64,000 bases of DNA from CAVTGO01 sp963734275 (lineage in GTDB: Bacteria > Actinomycetota > UBA4738 > HRBIN12): NCBI GenBank assembly GCA_963734275.1, contig CAVTGO010000010.1:124001-188000 (forward strand). Reading direction: 5' to 3'. A program made the translations under genes and the position numbers. The notes under the pieces are model-generated. The model searched no databases. It was not told where the DNA came from and saw only the letters and a program-made list of their open reading frames with translations. This document shows, in pieces, positions 9,587-18,636 of the stretch (positions are counted from its first letter, which is position 1; the number at the start of each line of letters is the position of its first letter).

Positions 9587-10834
9587 TCAGTCGGGAAGAG
9601 GCAGGCCGAGCAGGTGCCGCCGCAGGAGGTCGAGCGCGGCCTGCTCGGCGAAGCGCCGCACGAGGTCGCGGTCCCACGGCCACCGGAAGCCGCTCTGGTG
9701 CGCGGTTCCATCGGCGTCGAGCCCCACCCAGACCCGTCCCGCCTCCGCGCCGGCGTGCGGCTCCGGGCCGGCGGCGCCGGTGAGGGAGACTGCGACGTCG
9801 GATCCGAAGACCCGCCGCGCCCCGGCGGCCATCTCGGCAGCGCACTCGCGGCTGACGGGTCCGGGGCCGGAGAGCGTCGCCGCGGACACGCCGAGGATCG
9901 CGCGCTTGGCCTCGGCCGCGTACGTCACCGCCGAGCCCAGGAAGTACGCGGACGCGCCCGGCACTCCCGTGATCCTCGCGCCGAGCCCGCCGCCCGTGAG
10001 CGACTCGGCGCACGCGAGCGTGCGACCCGACCCCGTGAGCAGGTGCCCGATGACGACCTCGAGCGGCTCGTCCCGGGTGGAGTACACGGCGTCGCCGAGC
10101 CGCTCGACCACGGCGTCGACGAGCGGCTCCAGCAGCTCCGCCGCCTCCGCGGGTGTGCTCGCCTTCGCAGTGAGGCGCACGGTCACCTCTCCCCCGCCGG
10201 CGAGATAGGCGACGCTCGGATTCGTCGAGCCGTGGAACAGGTCGTCGAGGAGCTCGCCGATCAGCGACTCGGCCAGGCCGTAGCAGCGCAGCGACCTCGA
10301 GACCAGGGTCGCGGGGCCGGCGAGCGCCGACAGCTCGCGTAGGACCGTGCCGTCCATCATCTCCCGCATCTCGACGGGGACCCCGGGCAGGGCGTAGACG
10401 CGCGCGCCACCGACATCGACGACGAGGCCAGGTGCAGTGCCCCGCTCCGGGACGATGTGGCGACCGCCCTCGGGGACCTCCGCCTGCGCGAGGTTCGACT
10501 CGGGCATCGGGATGTCGCGGACGCCGAAGCGCACGCGCAGCGCGGCCTCGATCTCCGGCAGGCGGAGCAGCCGCGCACCTGCGGCCTCGGCTAGAGCAGG
10601 CCGCGTGATGTCGTCCTGGGTCGGCCCCAGCCCGCCGGTGACGATCACGACGTCCGCGCGCGAGGCCGCGAGCCGGATGGCGTCGACGATCCGCGCCGCG
10701 TTGTCGCCGACGGCCTGGTGGTGCACGACGTCGATGCCGATCTCGGCAAGGCGCCCGGAGATCCACGTGGCGTTCGAGTTCGCGATCTGGCCGAGCAGCA
10801 ACTCCGTACCGACGCCGACGACCTCGGCGCGCAC
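9587..10834 (-). CDS. cinA: CinA family protein (competence/damage-inducible; NMN amidohydrolase type)
   Basis: 415 residues in two domains. The N-terminal molybdopterin-binding-like domain has EVVGVGTELLLGQIANSNA and VIVTGGLGPTQDDITR. The C-terminal CinA/PncC domain has CAESLTGGGLGARI, holding the catalytic serine, and GAAGPEPHAG. CinA proteins hydrolyse NMN or ADP-ribose and are often linked to recA, as here. The GTG start at 10832-10834 lies 8 bp beyond the stop of the HTH gene; upstream extension in frame would overlap that gene and lacks homology. Confidence 0.93.
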   Translation of the reverse strand: MRAEVVGVGTELLLGQIANSNATWISGRLAEIGIDVVHHQAVGDNAARIVDAIRLAASRADVVIVTGGLGPTQDDITRPALAEAAGARLLRLPEIEAALRVRFGVRDIPMPESNLAQAEVPEGGRHIVPERGTAPGLVVDVGGARVYALPGVPVEMREMMDGTVLRELSALAGPATLVSRSLRCYGLAESLIGELLDDLFHGSTNPSVAYLAGGGEVTVRLTAKASTPAEAAELLEPLVDAVVERLGDAVYSTRDEPLEVVIGHLLTGSGRTLACAESLTGGGLGARITGVPGASAYFLGSAVTYAAEAKRAILGVSAATLSGPGPVSRECAAEMAAGARRVFGSDVAVSLTGAAGPEPHAGAEAGRVWVGLDADGTAHQSGFRWPWDRDLVRRFAEQAALDLLRRHLLGLPLPD

Positions 10835-10842
10835 GGGACCGC

Positions 10843-11553
10843 TCAACCCGACGAGGTCTCTGCGTAGCTGTAGGTGTCTTCCCACGGCTCGTCGGGCGAG
10901 CCGGGAAAGCCCTCGTCCTTGCCGTTCACGACGATGTTCGCGCTGCCGCCCACCGAGAGCCCCACCGTGAGCGAACGATCGGCCTCGAACGACCGTCCCT
11001 CGCCGGACTCCAGCTCGAACGGCCGGGCCTCGCCGCCGTCGGCCGTGATCGTGACCTCGACGTCCCGTCGGGCCGTCACCGCGACGGTGATCGGTCGCGT
11101 CTCGGCCGCGACCCCGGTGGTCGGCGGCGCCTCCGAGGGCAGGTCGGCGGGCGCCGGCGTGTTGCGCTGTGCGGAGAGCAGCCCGAACGCCGCGGCGAGC
11201 ACGAGGACGGTGGCCGCAGCCATCACGATCAGCCGGTGGTTGTCGCGCCTGCGAGGCCCGCCGAGCGCAGGTTCCTGCAGTCCACCCGGGGGCGGGGTCG
11301 GGATCGCCTCACCGGCGTCGACGGCGTAGGCGGCCACGACCTTGTCGGGCGACAGGCGGAGGTACGTGGCGTACGTCCGAAGGCACCCGCGGACGTGAAC
11401 GTCGCCGAGGAGCCGGTCGAACTCTTCCTCCTCGAGCGCCTCGAGGAACTCCCGGCGCACGCGCGTATCGCGCGCCGCCTCTTCGAGCGTCAGCCCGCGT
11501 TGCTCACGCACCGTGCGCAGCGCCGGACCCACGCCGATCGTGGATCGCTGCAA
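10843..11553 (-). CDS. RodZ-like helix-turn-helix membrane protein
   Basis: About 236 residues if it begins at the TTG 11551-11553, which has GGGAGG four bases upstream. The N-terminal HTH domain (LRTVREQRGLTLEEAARDTR ...) is the RodZ/HTH_25 type. A single membrane helix follows (about 128-147, VMAAATVLVLAAAFGLL). The extracytoplasmic C-terminal region resembles DUF4115, with a stretch rich in beta-strand (VTARRDVEVTITADGG). RodZ-like proteins link cell-shape machinery to the membrane. In actinobacteria such a gene often lies upstream of pgsA-cinA; pgsA is absent here. Function is inferred from architecture only. Confidence 0.75.
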   Translation of the reverse strand: MQRSTIGVGPALRTVREQRGLTLEEAARDTRVRREFLEALEEEEFDRLLGDVHVRGCLRTYATYLRLSPDKVVAAYAVDAGEAIPTPPPGGLQEPALGGPRRRDNHRLIVMAAATVLVLAAAFGLLSAQRNTPAPADLPSEAPPTTGVAAETRPITVAVTARRDVEVTITADGGEARPFELESGEGRSFEADRSLTVGLSVGGSANIVVNGKDEGFPGSPDEPWEDTYSYAETSSG

Positions 11554-11737
11554 GGAACCTCCCGGCCGGGAACGTGCGCATCCTATCGGCTCGGCCAGCG
11601 GGATGCGTCGTCGGGAGCCCGCCGGGCATGAGGAGCCGGCGCTCAAGGACCTAGGGCCGAAGGCCGATATCCAGGCGATGAACCGGGGGATATCCTTGCA
11701 GACGTTCGGACTCCACCGTGACGAGAGGAACCGGGGT

Positions 11738-12118
11738 ATGCCAGCCCAGACCATCCGGATCGACGCAGCGTCGCCCTTCTCCCTGGCGGAGGAACCCACC
11801 GCGCCGGAGCTCGAGACCGAGGGCCGCGTGCGCTTCCTCCTTGTGAACGGACGCCAGGACGACGGGCTGTGGGGCACGGTCGGAGCCGTCTGGCTGAGTG
11901 AGGACGGCGAGCGCGGCGGCTTCCTCGTCCACCCGTGGGCGCTCTGGAACGGGAGCGAGTTCGTGCGTGGCTACCGCTCGGCGCTCGAGCGCGGCTGGAC
12001 GCCGGAGCTGGTGTACGACTACTGGCAGCGCGAGGTCTGGCGGGGGACCTACGCGGCCGACCTCGAGCGCGAGATCGCGACCCTGGTCCTGCTGAACGAG
12101 CTCGTTTCCTCCCTCTGA
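11738..12118 (+). CDS. Conserved protein of unknown function, paralog of the next gene
   Basis: 126 residues from the ATG at 11738, with GAGAGGA about 10 nt upstream. No signal peptide or membrane segment is visible. Its core (GRVRFLLVNG, VGAVWLSEDGERGGF, SALERGWTPELVYDYW) matches the following gene along the whole length, so the pair arose by tandem duplication. It is transcribed divergently from the RodZ-like gene. I do not recognise the family. The repeated motif R-G-G-F followed by A-L-[ED]-R-G-W-T suggests a small globular domain. Confidence 0.75.
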   Translation: MPAQTIRIDAASPFSLAEEPTAPELETEGRVRFLLVNGRQDDGLWGTVGAVWLSEDGERGGFLVHPWALWNGSEFVRGYRSALERGWTPELVYDYWQREVWRGTYAADLEREIATLVLLNELVSSL

Positions 12119-12239
12119 CGCCCCCTGCCCCTCGCGTCTCCCGAACGCCGGATCTCAACCGTGTGGCCGATTACCCTGCGCCGAACCCACCCTTGCGTCG
12201 AGGTCAAGAGTAGGACGTCGGTCGACAAGGGAGTCGAAC

Positions 12240-12641
12240 ATGAGCACGCAGCTCGTAGATGCAGCGGTCGGTAGCTGGGTTGGTCAATCGCCGTTCGCGG
12301 TGAAGACGGATCTCGTCGATCAGGAATGGCTGGTCTCGGAGGGACGGGTCCGATACCTCCTCGTCCATGGCGAGCTCGACCGGGGCGGCACCGGCATCGT
12401 CGGCGCCATCTGGATCTCGGTCGACGGCAACCGTGGAGGGTTCGTCCGAGGGTTCGGCGCCACCTGGTCCGCCGGGGAGATGGCCAGGAGCCACAAGGGG
12501 GCGCTCGACCGCGGGTGGACGCACGACCGGATCTTCCGGTTCTGGAACGAGACGCCCGGCGAGCTCATCGGCATCACCGTCGCCGACCTGGCGGAGGCCG
12601 AATCGCTGCGCAAGCTCGTGAACTTCGTCGAGGGCGCCTGA
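12240..12641 (+). CDS. Conserved protein of unknown function, paralog of the previous gene
   Basis: 133 residues from the ATG at 12240, with AGGGAG six bases upstream. It shares GRVRYLLVHG, IVGAIWISVDGNRGGF and GALDRGWTHDRIFRFW with the gene at 11738. Both are soluble, mixed-charge proteins without cysteine clusters. The 121-bp gap between them holds no gene. Function unknown; co-orientation with the downstream DUF6529-like gene may mean a shared transcript. Confidence 0.78.
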   Translation: MSTQLVDAAVGSWVGQSPFAVKTDLVDQEWLVSEGRVRYLLVHGELDRGGTGIVGAIWISVDGNRGGFVRGFGATWSAGEMARSHKGALDRGWTHDRIFRFWNETPGELIGITVADLAEAESLRKLVNFVEGA

Positions 12642-12703
12642 GGCTCCGGCTCGCGTCGCTCGGGCCGGAGGGGATAGGCTCCCGCCGCACGGAGGTGACG
12701 GGC

Positions 12704-13270
12704 TTGGCGAGCGCTGCAGGCGCGACCACGAGACCACGCAACCGCAACCGTCTGTTGGGCTATCTCCTGATCGGCGCCGGCGTCTCCATCTCGCTCGGCG
12801 TCTACGGACGGGTCCACGACCCGACGGGCGAGGCGCTCGTGAGCCTGTTCTTCACCAGCTCCATCAGCCTCAAGGTTTGGTTCGCGACCGCGGCGTTCTC
12901 TCTGGCGATCTTCCAGGGGCTGTCGGCCGCCAGGTTCTACGGGAAGCTCGGCAACGGTCACGGCCCGGCGTGGCTCGGAAGGGCCCACCGCGTGTCGGGA
13001 ACCCTGGCGTTCCTGCTCGCCGTGCCGGTCGCCTACCATTGCCTGTGGTCGCTCGGGCTCCAGTCGAACCAAACGCGTGTGCTCGCGCACGGACTGTCCG
13101 GCTGCCTGTTCTTCGGGGCGCTCACCGCGAAGGTGCTCGTGGTCCGCACCCCGACGATGCCGCGCATGGCGCTCCCGGTCCTCGGCGGCGTCGTCTTCAC
13201 GGCCCTCTGCTCGCTCTGGCTGACGAGCTCGGTGTGGTTCTTCACGACGGTCGACTTCCCGGGGATCTGA
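12704..13270 (+). CDS. DUF6529-like membrane protein
   Basis: About 188 residues with four or five membrane helices (for example LLGYLLIGAGVSISLGVYG, ALPVLGGVVFTALCSLWLTS). The start is TTG at 12704, with a perfect GGAGG eight bases upstream; the longer open frame has no support. The central part (RAHRVSGTLAFLLAVPVAYH and VLAHGLSG) resembles the actinobacterial DUF6529 family. Paired histidines in adjacent helices recall cytochrome b561-type heme ligands, which is an inference. It is followed after one base by a 35-residue membrane peptide gene. Confidence 0.78.
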   Translation: MASAAGATTRPRNRNRLLGYLLIGAGVSISLGVYGRVHDPTGEALVSLFFTSSISLKVWFATAAFSLAIFQGLSAARFYGKLGNGHGPAWLGRAHRVSGTLAFLLAVPVAYHCLWSLGLQSNQTRVLAHGLSGCLFFGALTAKVLVVRTPTMPRMALPVLGGVVFTALCSLWLTSSVWFFTTVDFPGI

Positions 13271-13271
13271 C

Positions 13272-13379
13272 GTGGCGAGCCGGAAGCGCTTCAACACCGT
13301 TGTCGAGCTGGTCTTGCTGGCGGGCGCCGTCGCGTTCGTCCTGCTGCTCGCCGGCGTGGACCTCGGCCTGACGGCCTAG
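13272..13379 (+). CDS. 35-residue single-pass membrane peptide
   Basis: A short gene reading MASRKRFNTVVELVLLAGAV and continuing to ...DLGLTA, with one predicted helix (about 10-29) and a basic N-terminus. The GTG start at 13272 is one base after the stop of the DUF6529-like gene, so it is probably translationally coupled and may be a small subunit of that protein. Its TAG stop overlaps the convergent ftsK TAG stop in the palindrome CCTAGG. It is too short for homology, so it rests on position, composition and coupling. Confidence 0.6.
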   Translation: MASRKRFNTVVELVLLAGAVAFVLLLAGVDLGLTA

Positions 13380-15610
13380 GCGTCTGCGCGGGCCGAGCGG
13401 GATTCCTCCCACTCCTCCCCGGTGATCAGGACATCGCGCGCCTTCGACCCGAGCGAGGGCCCGACGATTCCCCGGTCCTCCAGGAGGTCCATCAGGCGGC
13501 CGGCGCGCGCGAACCCCACCTTCAGCTTGCGCTGCAGCATGCTGGTGGATCCGAGCTGCGAGCGGATCACGAGGTCCGCGGCCTGCTCGAGCAGGTCGTC
13601 GTCCCCCCTCAGACCGCTCTCCTCGCTTTCGACCGGTGCCCGCCCGAGCCCTTCGACGCTCATCGCGTACTCGGCCGGGCGCTGGGCGCGGACCCACTCG
13701 GCGATGCCGTGGATCTCCTTCTCGGTGACCCAAGCGGCCTGGAGCCGGGCGGGTTTGGACGCGCTGGAGGGCGCGAAGAGCATGTCGCCGTGCCCCACGA
13801 GCTTCTCCGCGCCGTTCATGTCGAGGATCACGCGGCTGTCGGCCTGGCTCGAGGTCATGAGCGCGATCCGGCTGGGGATGTTCGCTTTGATCAGGCCGGT
13901 CACGACATCGACGCTCGGACGCTGCGTGGCGACGACGAGGTGGATCCCCACGGCGCGCGCCATCTGGGCGATCCGGCAGATCGCGTCCTCCACGTCGCGC
14001 GGCGCGACCATCATCAGGTCGGCGAGCTCGTCGATCACCACGATCAGGTACGGGAAGTCGACGACCTTGCCCTCCTGACCCGGCGGGATCCGCAGCGTCT
14101 CCTCGGCCAGCCCCGCGCGGTACCCGTCGATGTCGCGCACGCCCACCATCGCGAGGAGCTCGTAGCGCTGCTCCATCTCGCGCACGACCCAGCCGAGGGC
14201 CTCCGCCGCGCGCTTGGGGTGGACGATCACGGGTACGAGCAGGTGCGGCAGGTCCGCGAAGTGCATCAGCTCCACCCGCTTGGGGTCGACCAGTACCAGC
14301 TTGACCTCGTCGGGGTTGGTGCGCATCAGTACGGACGTGATGAAGCAGTTGATCAGGCTCGACTTGCCTGCGCCGGTAGCTCCCGCGATCAGGACGTGCG
14401 GCATCTCCGTGAGGTTCACGAGCTGGGCGCGCCCATGGACGTCCTTGCCGAGCGCCACCGCGAGCGGATGCTGGTCGTCGTGCGCGATCTTCGAGCGCAG
14501 GATGTCGCCGAGCATCACGAAGTCGCGGACCTTGTTCGGGACCTCGACGCCGATCGCCGACCTGCCCGGGATCGGCGCGATGATCCGGACGTCGGGCGTG
14601 GCGAGCGCGTAGGCGATGTCGTCGGCGAGCGCGAGGACCTTGTTCACCTTCGTGCCCGCCCCCACTTCGATCTCGTACAGCGTCACCGTGGGGCCGCGGT
14701 GGGCGGCTACGACGTGCGCCTCGACGCCGAAGGTGTGGAACGTGCGCTCGAGGGCCTCCATCTGATGCTCCTCGTCGCGCTCGCTCCCCGCCGAGGCAGG
14801 AGAGGTCCGCAGCAGGTCCAGCGGCGGAAGCTCGTAGCGGCCTCCGGCCGGCCGACGGCGCACGAGCTCGGGCACCTCGATCGACTCGGGCTCGAGGTCG
14901 TCGAAGGCTTCCTCGTCCGCGAGCTCCAGCACCGGGAGCTCGTCTTTCGTGTGGATCACGCGCGCGTGGTACGGAGGCTCCCCATCCTCCTCCTCGTCCT
15001 CTTCCTCGTCCTCTTCCTCCTCTTCATCCTCCTCGGCGAACGCGTCGTCGTCGTCCTCCCCGGCGAACCAGTCTCGGATCCGCTCCCCCACGGCCGATAA
15101 CGGCGTCCCCGTGAAGATCAACAGCCCGAGCACGATCGCCCCGCTCCAGACGATCGCGACGCCGATCTTGCTCACGAGCTTGCCGAGCGGCCACGCGGCG
15201 AGCGCGCCGATCGTGCCGGCCGCCTCGGATACGTTGTCGTAGCCGCCGAACGGTCGCGGGTTGCCGCGCCACAGGGAGAGGAGCGCCAGCACTCCGACCG
15301 CGACGATCGCGAAGCCGATGAACATCCGCAGGCGATCCTGCTCCGCGGTGCCGAGGAGCAGGAGCACGCCCCAGTACAGGGCGACGACCGGGAAGACGGG
15401 GGTCGCGACGCCGATCGCGCCGTGGACGAGCCAGTCCAGGCCGCGCCCGACCGGTCCCGCCGCCTCGAACCACAGACCCAGGATCGCGAGGAGCGCGAGC
15501 ACGACCAGGCCGATCCCGAGGGCGTCGCGCGCCCACGGGCGAAGGTGCTGACGGACCGACGTGCGGGCGGGGCGCGCGGACCGGCCGCGGCCCTTCGTCT
15601 TCGTCGCCAA
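13376..15610 (-). CDS. ftsK: DNA translocase FtsK/SpoIIIE
   Basis: Septum-located, ATP-driven DNA pump that clears and resolves chromosomes. The 744 residues contain four N-terminal membrane helices (about 30-185), an extremely acidic linker (about 195-225, long runs of D and E), the alpha/beta motor with Walker A GATGAGKSS and Walker B YLIVVIDELADLM, the ATQRPS motif, and a C-terminal gamma winged helix (LGSTSMLQRKLKVGFARAGRLMD). The TTG start at 15608-15610 directly follows the rnj stop and has GGAGG five bases upstream, inside the end of rnj. Confidence 0.95.
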   Translation of the reverse strand: MATKTKGRGRSARPARTSVRQHLRPWARDALGIGLVVLALLAILGLWFEAAGPVGRGLDWLVHGAIGVATPVFPVVALYWGVLLLLGTAEQDRLRMFIGFAIVAVGVLALLSLWRGNPRPFGGYDNVSEAAGTIGALAAWPLGKLVSKIGVAIVWSGAIVLGLLIFTGTPLSAVGERIRDWFAGEDDDDAFAEEDEEEEEDEEEDEEEDGEPPYHARVIHTKDELPVLELADEEAFDDLEPESIEVPELVRRRPAGGRYELPPLDLLRTSPASAGSERDEEHQMEALERTFHTFGVEAHVVAAHRGPTVTLYEIEVGAGTKVNKVLALADDIAYALATPDVRIIAPIPGRSAIGVEVPNKVRDFVMLGDILRSKIAHDDQHPLAVALGKDVHGRAQLVNLTEMPHVLIAGATGAGKSSLINCFITSVLMRTNPDEVKLVLVDPKRVELMHFADLPHLLVPVIVHPKRAAEALGWVVREMEQRYELLAMVGVRDIDGYRAGLAEETLRIPPGQEGKVVDFPYLIVVIDELADLMMVAPRDVEDAICRIAQMARAVGIHLVVATQRPSVDVVTGLIKANIPSRIALMTSSQADSRVILDMNGAEKLVGHGDMLFAPSSASKPARLQAAWVTEKEIHGIAEWVRAQRPAEYAMSVEGLGRAPVESEESGLRGDDDLLEQAADLVIRSQLGSTSMLQRKLKVGFARAGRLMDLLEDRGIVGPSLGSKARDVLITGEEWEESRSARADA

Positions 15611-17308
15611 CTACACCTCCAAGATCACGGGCAAGATCACCGGCTTGCGCTGCGTCACCTCGAAGAAGTACTTCTTCAGCACGCGCCGGATGTTCTGCTC
15701 GAGCACGCCTCGGTCGACGACCTCGGCCTCCGCGGAACCCTCGAGGGCAAGCATGACGCGTTCCCGCGCCTCTTCAAGGATGTCGCCCGAGGTCTCGTCG
15801 AAGACGAACCCGCGGTTGACGATGTCCGGGCCCGAGAGGATCTGCCCGTGGTGCGCGTCGACGGCCACGACTACCACGACGACGCCGTCGCCGGACAGCT
15901 TGCGGCGATCCCGCAGCACGATCTCGCCGACGTCGCCGATCCCCAGGCCGTCGACGTAGGTCATCCCGGCCGGCACGCGACCCGCGACCACGACCTTCTC
16001 CCCCACCTCCACCACGTCGCCGTCCTCGCAGATCAGGACGTGGTCCGCGGGGATGCCCACCTCGGTCGCGATCTTCGCGTGGTGGGCGAGGTGGCGGCGC
16101 TCGCCGTGCACCGGGATGAACCACCGGGGGCGGACGAGGGAGAGCATCAGGCGGAGCTCCTCGGCGGCCGCGTGGCCGCTGGCGTGGACCTGGGCCGCGG
16201 GCATGTGGAAGACGTCGGCCCCCGTCCGGTACAGGCCGTCCACGACGCGGTGGATCGCCGGTTCGTTCCCGGGGATCAAGCTGCTCGAAAGGACCACGGT
16301 GTCACCCTCTCGGAGCTTCACCCATCGGTGCTCCCGGGCCGCCATCAGGCTGAGGGCCGAGAACGGTTCGCCCTGCGAGCCGGTGCAGATCACGACGACG
16401 CGCGAGGGTTCGAGGGCACCGACCTCCTCGATCGGCACGACGTCCTGGTCGGGCGCGTGCAAGATGCCCAGGCGCCGGGCCGCCTCCACGCTCTGATGCA
16501 TCGAGCGGCCGAGGAAGGCCACGACCCGCTCGTCGGCCCGCGCCGCGTTCACGACCTGCTGGATCCGGTGGACGTGGCTGCTGAAGCACGCGACCACCAC
16601 GATCTGCGGGGCCCGCGAGATGATGTCCTGCAGGACCGGTCCGACGCTGCGCTCGCTCGTCGAGTAGCCGGTCTCCTCCGCGTTCGTCGAGTCCGAGAGC
16701 AGGAGGTGCACGCCGCGACCCGCCTCCTCGGCGAGGGCGTGCAGGTCGGTCGGCCGCCCGTCGAGCGGCGTCTGGTCCACCTTGAAGTCCCCCGTGTGCA
16801 GGATCGAGCCGAACGGCGTGTCGATGACGACGGCCATCCCGTCGGGGATCGAATGCGTCACGCGGATGAACCGCATCGAGAACGGTCCGACCGCCGCCTC
16901 CTCGCCGGGTGTGACCTGGCGGAGCTCGGCGCGGTCGGCCACCTGGTGCTCCTCGAGCTGACCCTCCAGGAGCGCGAGCGTGAACGCCGTGCCGTAGACG
17001 GGCAGCCGCCGATCGCCGAGCTCTCGGAGCAGGTACGGCAGCGCGCCGATGTGGTCCTGGTGCCCATGCGTGAGGACGACCGCCTCGAGGTCCTCGAACC
17101 GCTCCCGAACGTACTCGAAGTCCGGGAGCACGAGGTCCACGCCCGGCATCTCCGCGTGGGGGAACGACAGCCCGACGTCGACGAGCAGGATCCTTCCTTC
17201 GAGCTCGACGCAGGCCATGTTCCGCCCGACCTCGCCGACGCCGCCGAGGAAGACGACCCGGGCGGAGCCGCTCCCGCCGGACCGCACCGCCTCAGAGGAG
17301 TCCGGCAT
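15611..17308 (-). CDS. rnj: Ribonuclease J
   Basis: Metallo-beta-lactamase/beta-CASP nuclease with 5'-3' exo- and endoribonuclease activity in mRNA decay and rRNA maturation. 565 residues with LTHGHQDHIGALPYLL (HxHxDH metal site), HTGDFKVDQ, SDSTNAEETGYS and the C-terminal beta-CASP HASGHAAAEEL and PVHGE motifs. The ATG at 17306-17308 overlaps the end of dapA by 17 bp. dapA-rnj-ftsK is a known actinobacterial order. The genome also has RNase Y in this window. Confidence 0.95.
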   Translation of the reverse strand: MPDSSEAVRSGGSGSARVVFLGGVGEVGRNMACVELEGRILLVDVGLSFPHAEMPGVDLVLPDFEYVRERFEDLEAVVLTHGHQDHIGALPYLLRELGDRRLPVYGTAFTLALLEGQLEEHQVADRAELRQVTPGEEAAVGPFSMRFIRVTHSIPDGMAVVIDTPFGSILHTGDFKVDQTPLDGRPTDLHALAEEAGRGVHLLLSDSTNAEETGYSTSERSVGPVLQDIISRAPQIVVVACFSSHVHRIQQVVNAARADERVVAFLGRSMHQSVEAARRLGILHAPDQDVVPIEEVGALEPSRVVVICTGSQGEPFSALSLMAAREHRWVKLREGDTVVLSSSLIPGNEPAIHRVVDGLYRTGADVFHMPAAQVHASGHAAAEELRLMLSLVRPRWFIPVHGERRHLAHHAKIATEVGIPADHVLICEDGDVVEVGEKVVVAGRVPAGMTYVDGLGIGDVGEIVLRDRRKLSGDGVVVVVVAVDAHHGQILSGPDIVNRGFVFDETSGDILEEARERVMLALEGSAEAEVVDRGVLEQNIRRVLKKYFFEVTQRKPVILPVILEV

Positions 17309-18176
17309 CCGCCAGCGCCTTGCGGATCCGCTCGCGCTCCTCGGCCGTCGCCGGGACGAGCGGGAGGCGCGGAGGTCCCACCGGGTGACCGACCATCTCC
17401 AAGGCGGTCTTCACCGGGATGGGGTTCGAGGTGATGAACAGGGCGTTGAACAGTGGAGTGAGCTCCTCGTGGATCTTGCGCGCGGCGGCGATGTCGCCGG
17501 TCAGGACGAGGTCGCAGAGTTGGCGGATGCGGTCGCCGACCAGGTGAGCGGCGACGCTCACGATGCCGACGGCGCCCAGACACAGGTACCCGAACGTCGC
17601 CCAGTCGTCGCCGGAGTAGACCTCGAAGTCCGGCGGCGCCTCGCTGATGAGCTTCGAGATCGCCTGGAAGTCGCCGGTGGAGTCCTTCACCCCCAGGATG
17701 TTCGGCACCTCGGCGAGCTGCAGGAGGGTGTCGTGCTCGATGCGGATCCCAGTGCGGCCGGGGATGTTGTAGACGATCGCCGGGATCTGCACCGCGTTCG
17801 CGACGCGCGTGAAGTGCTCCAGCAGACCCCGCTGCGGCGGCCGGTTGTAGTACGGGGTGACGAGGAGCAGCCCGTCGGCCCCCAGCTGCTCGGCTTCGCG
17901 CGAGAGCTCGAGCGTCTCGGCCGTGTCGTAGGTGCCGGTCCCGCAGATGATCCGGCCCTTGCCTCGCGCCACCTCGATCGCCGCGGCGAAGAGTTCGATC
18001 TTCTCCTTGTGCGTCAGCGTCGGGGACTCGCCGGTGGAGCCGGCGATCACGAGCGATTCGGAGCCGTGCTCGAACAGATGGGCGGCGAGCGAGCGAGCCG
18101 CGTCCAGGTCCAGGGTGTGATCCTCGCGGAACGGCGTGACCATGGCGGTGACGACCGCCCCGAAGCTACCGGCCAT
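17292..18176 (-). CDS. dapA: 4-hydroxy-tetrahydrodipicolinate synthase
   Basis: Condenses pyruvate with aspartate semialdehyde, the first committed step of lysine/DAP synthesis. 294 residues of TIM-barrel form: VVTAMVTPF, GSTGESPTLTHKEK, YYNRPPQRGL, YNIPGRTG and the Schiff-base lysine in ILGVKDSTGD. The ATG at 18174-18176 has GGGAGG seven bases upstream; in-frame extension beyond it is low-complexity. The gene heads dapA-rnj-ftsK. Confidence 0.96.
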   Translation of the reverse strand: MAGSFGAVVTAMVTPFREDHTLDLDAARSLAAHLFEHGSESLVIAGSTGESPTLTHKEKIELFAAAIEVARGKGRIICGTGTYDTAETLELSREAEQLGADGLLLVTPYYNRPPQRGLLEHFTRVANAVQIPAIVYNIPGRTGIRIEHDTLLQLAEVPNILGVKDSTGDFQAISKLISEAPPDFEVYSGDDWATFGYLCLGAVGIVSVAAHLVGDRIRQLCDLVLTGDIAAARKIHEELTPLFNALFITSNPIPVKTALEMVGHPVGPPRLPLVPATAEERERIRKALADAGLL

Positions 18177-18636
18177 GCTGCGACCTCCCGTCGTCCCGGA
18201 GGTGGGCGGCGTGCCCGCGGGCGACGCCCGAGGGAACGTCGGGCCGGGCGGCCGGGCCCCGCTCAGGCGACCTGGCTTGCCGCGGCCGGCCGACCCCACG
18301 TTTGGGGCCGGATGCTAGCACCGTTCCACCTTTCGCACAATAGCCACATGAGTCACATGTTCAACACGCCGTACGGGTGGCTCCGGAACCCGCCGAGGCA
18401 GTCGTTGCGCCTGCACAACGGGGGATTCGAGCGCTTCGGGCATCTCTGTCGGCTCCCGCGATCCGTGCAGTTCGGGCGCCCCCGCGCAACCCGTGCTCGG
18501 GATCGTCGCGGGCGGCTCGCCGATATCCTAGCGGGATGCCGCCCCACCTCCACCGCGCTCGGGATCGCCCTCGCCGGCCTCGCCCGCCACGCGGCCGGGG
18601 AGCCGGGCTCGCTCGGCCGCCAAGCAGGGGCAGCCA
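18177..18636. other. 460-bp intergenic region upstream of dapA
   Basis: No convincing gene. On the minus strand it should hold the dapA promoter and leader. A stem GCCCGA / TCGGGC (18226-18244, 7-nt loop) and a CCCC-ACGTTT-GGGG hairpin (about 18295-18308) occur in the leader. A plus-strand open frame from ATG 18348 has no ribosome site and arginine-rich shadow-like composition. I see no tRNA, riboswitch or repeat here. Confidence 0.5.
18312..18340 (-). promoter_or_regulatory. Candidate dapA promoter
   Basis: Minus-strand TTGTGC (18335-18340), 17-bp spacer, TAGCAT (18312-18317). Four of six bases fit the -10 consensus and three fit the -35. It would give a leader of about 130 nt before the dapA ATG. 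By-eye assignment only. Confidence 0.3.

Noticed and set aside
14990..15060. Repetitive tcctcctcg tract
   Set aside because: It is the codon-level consequence of the poly-Asp/Glu linker of FtsK, not an independent repeat element.
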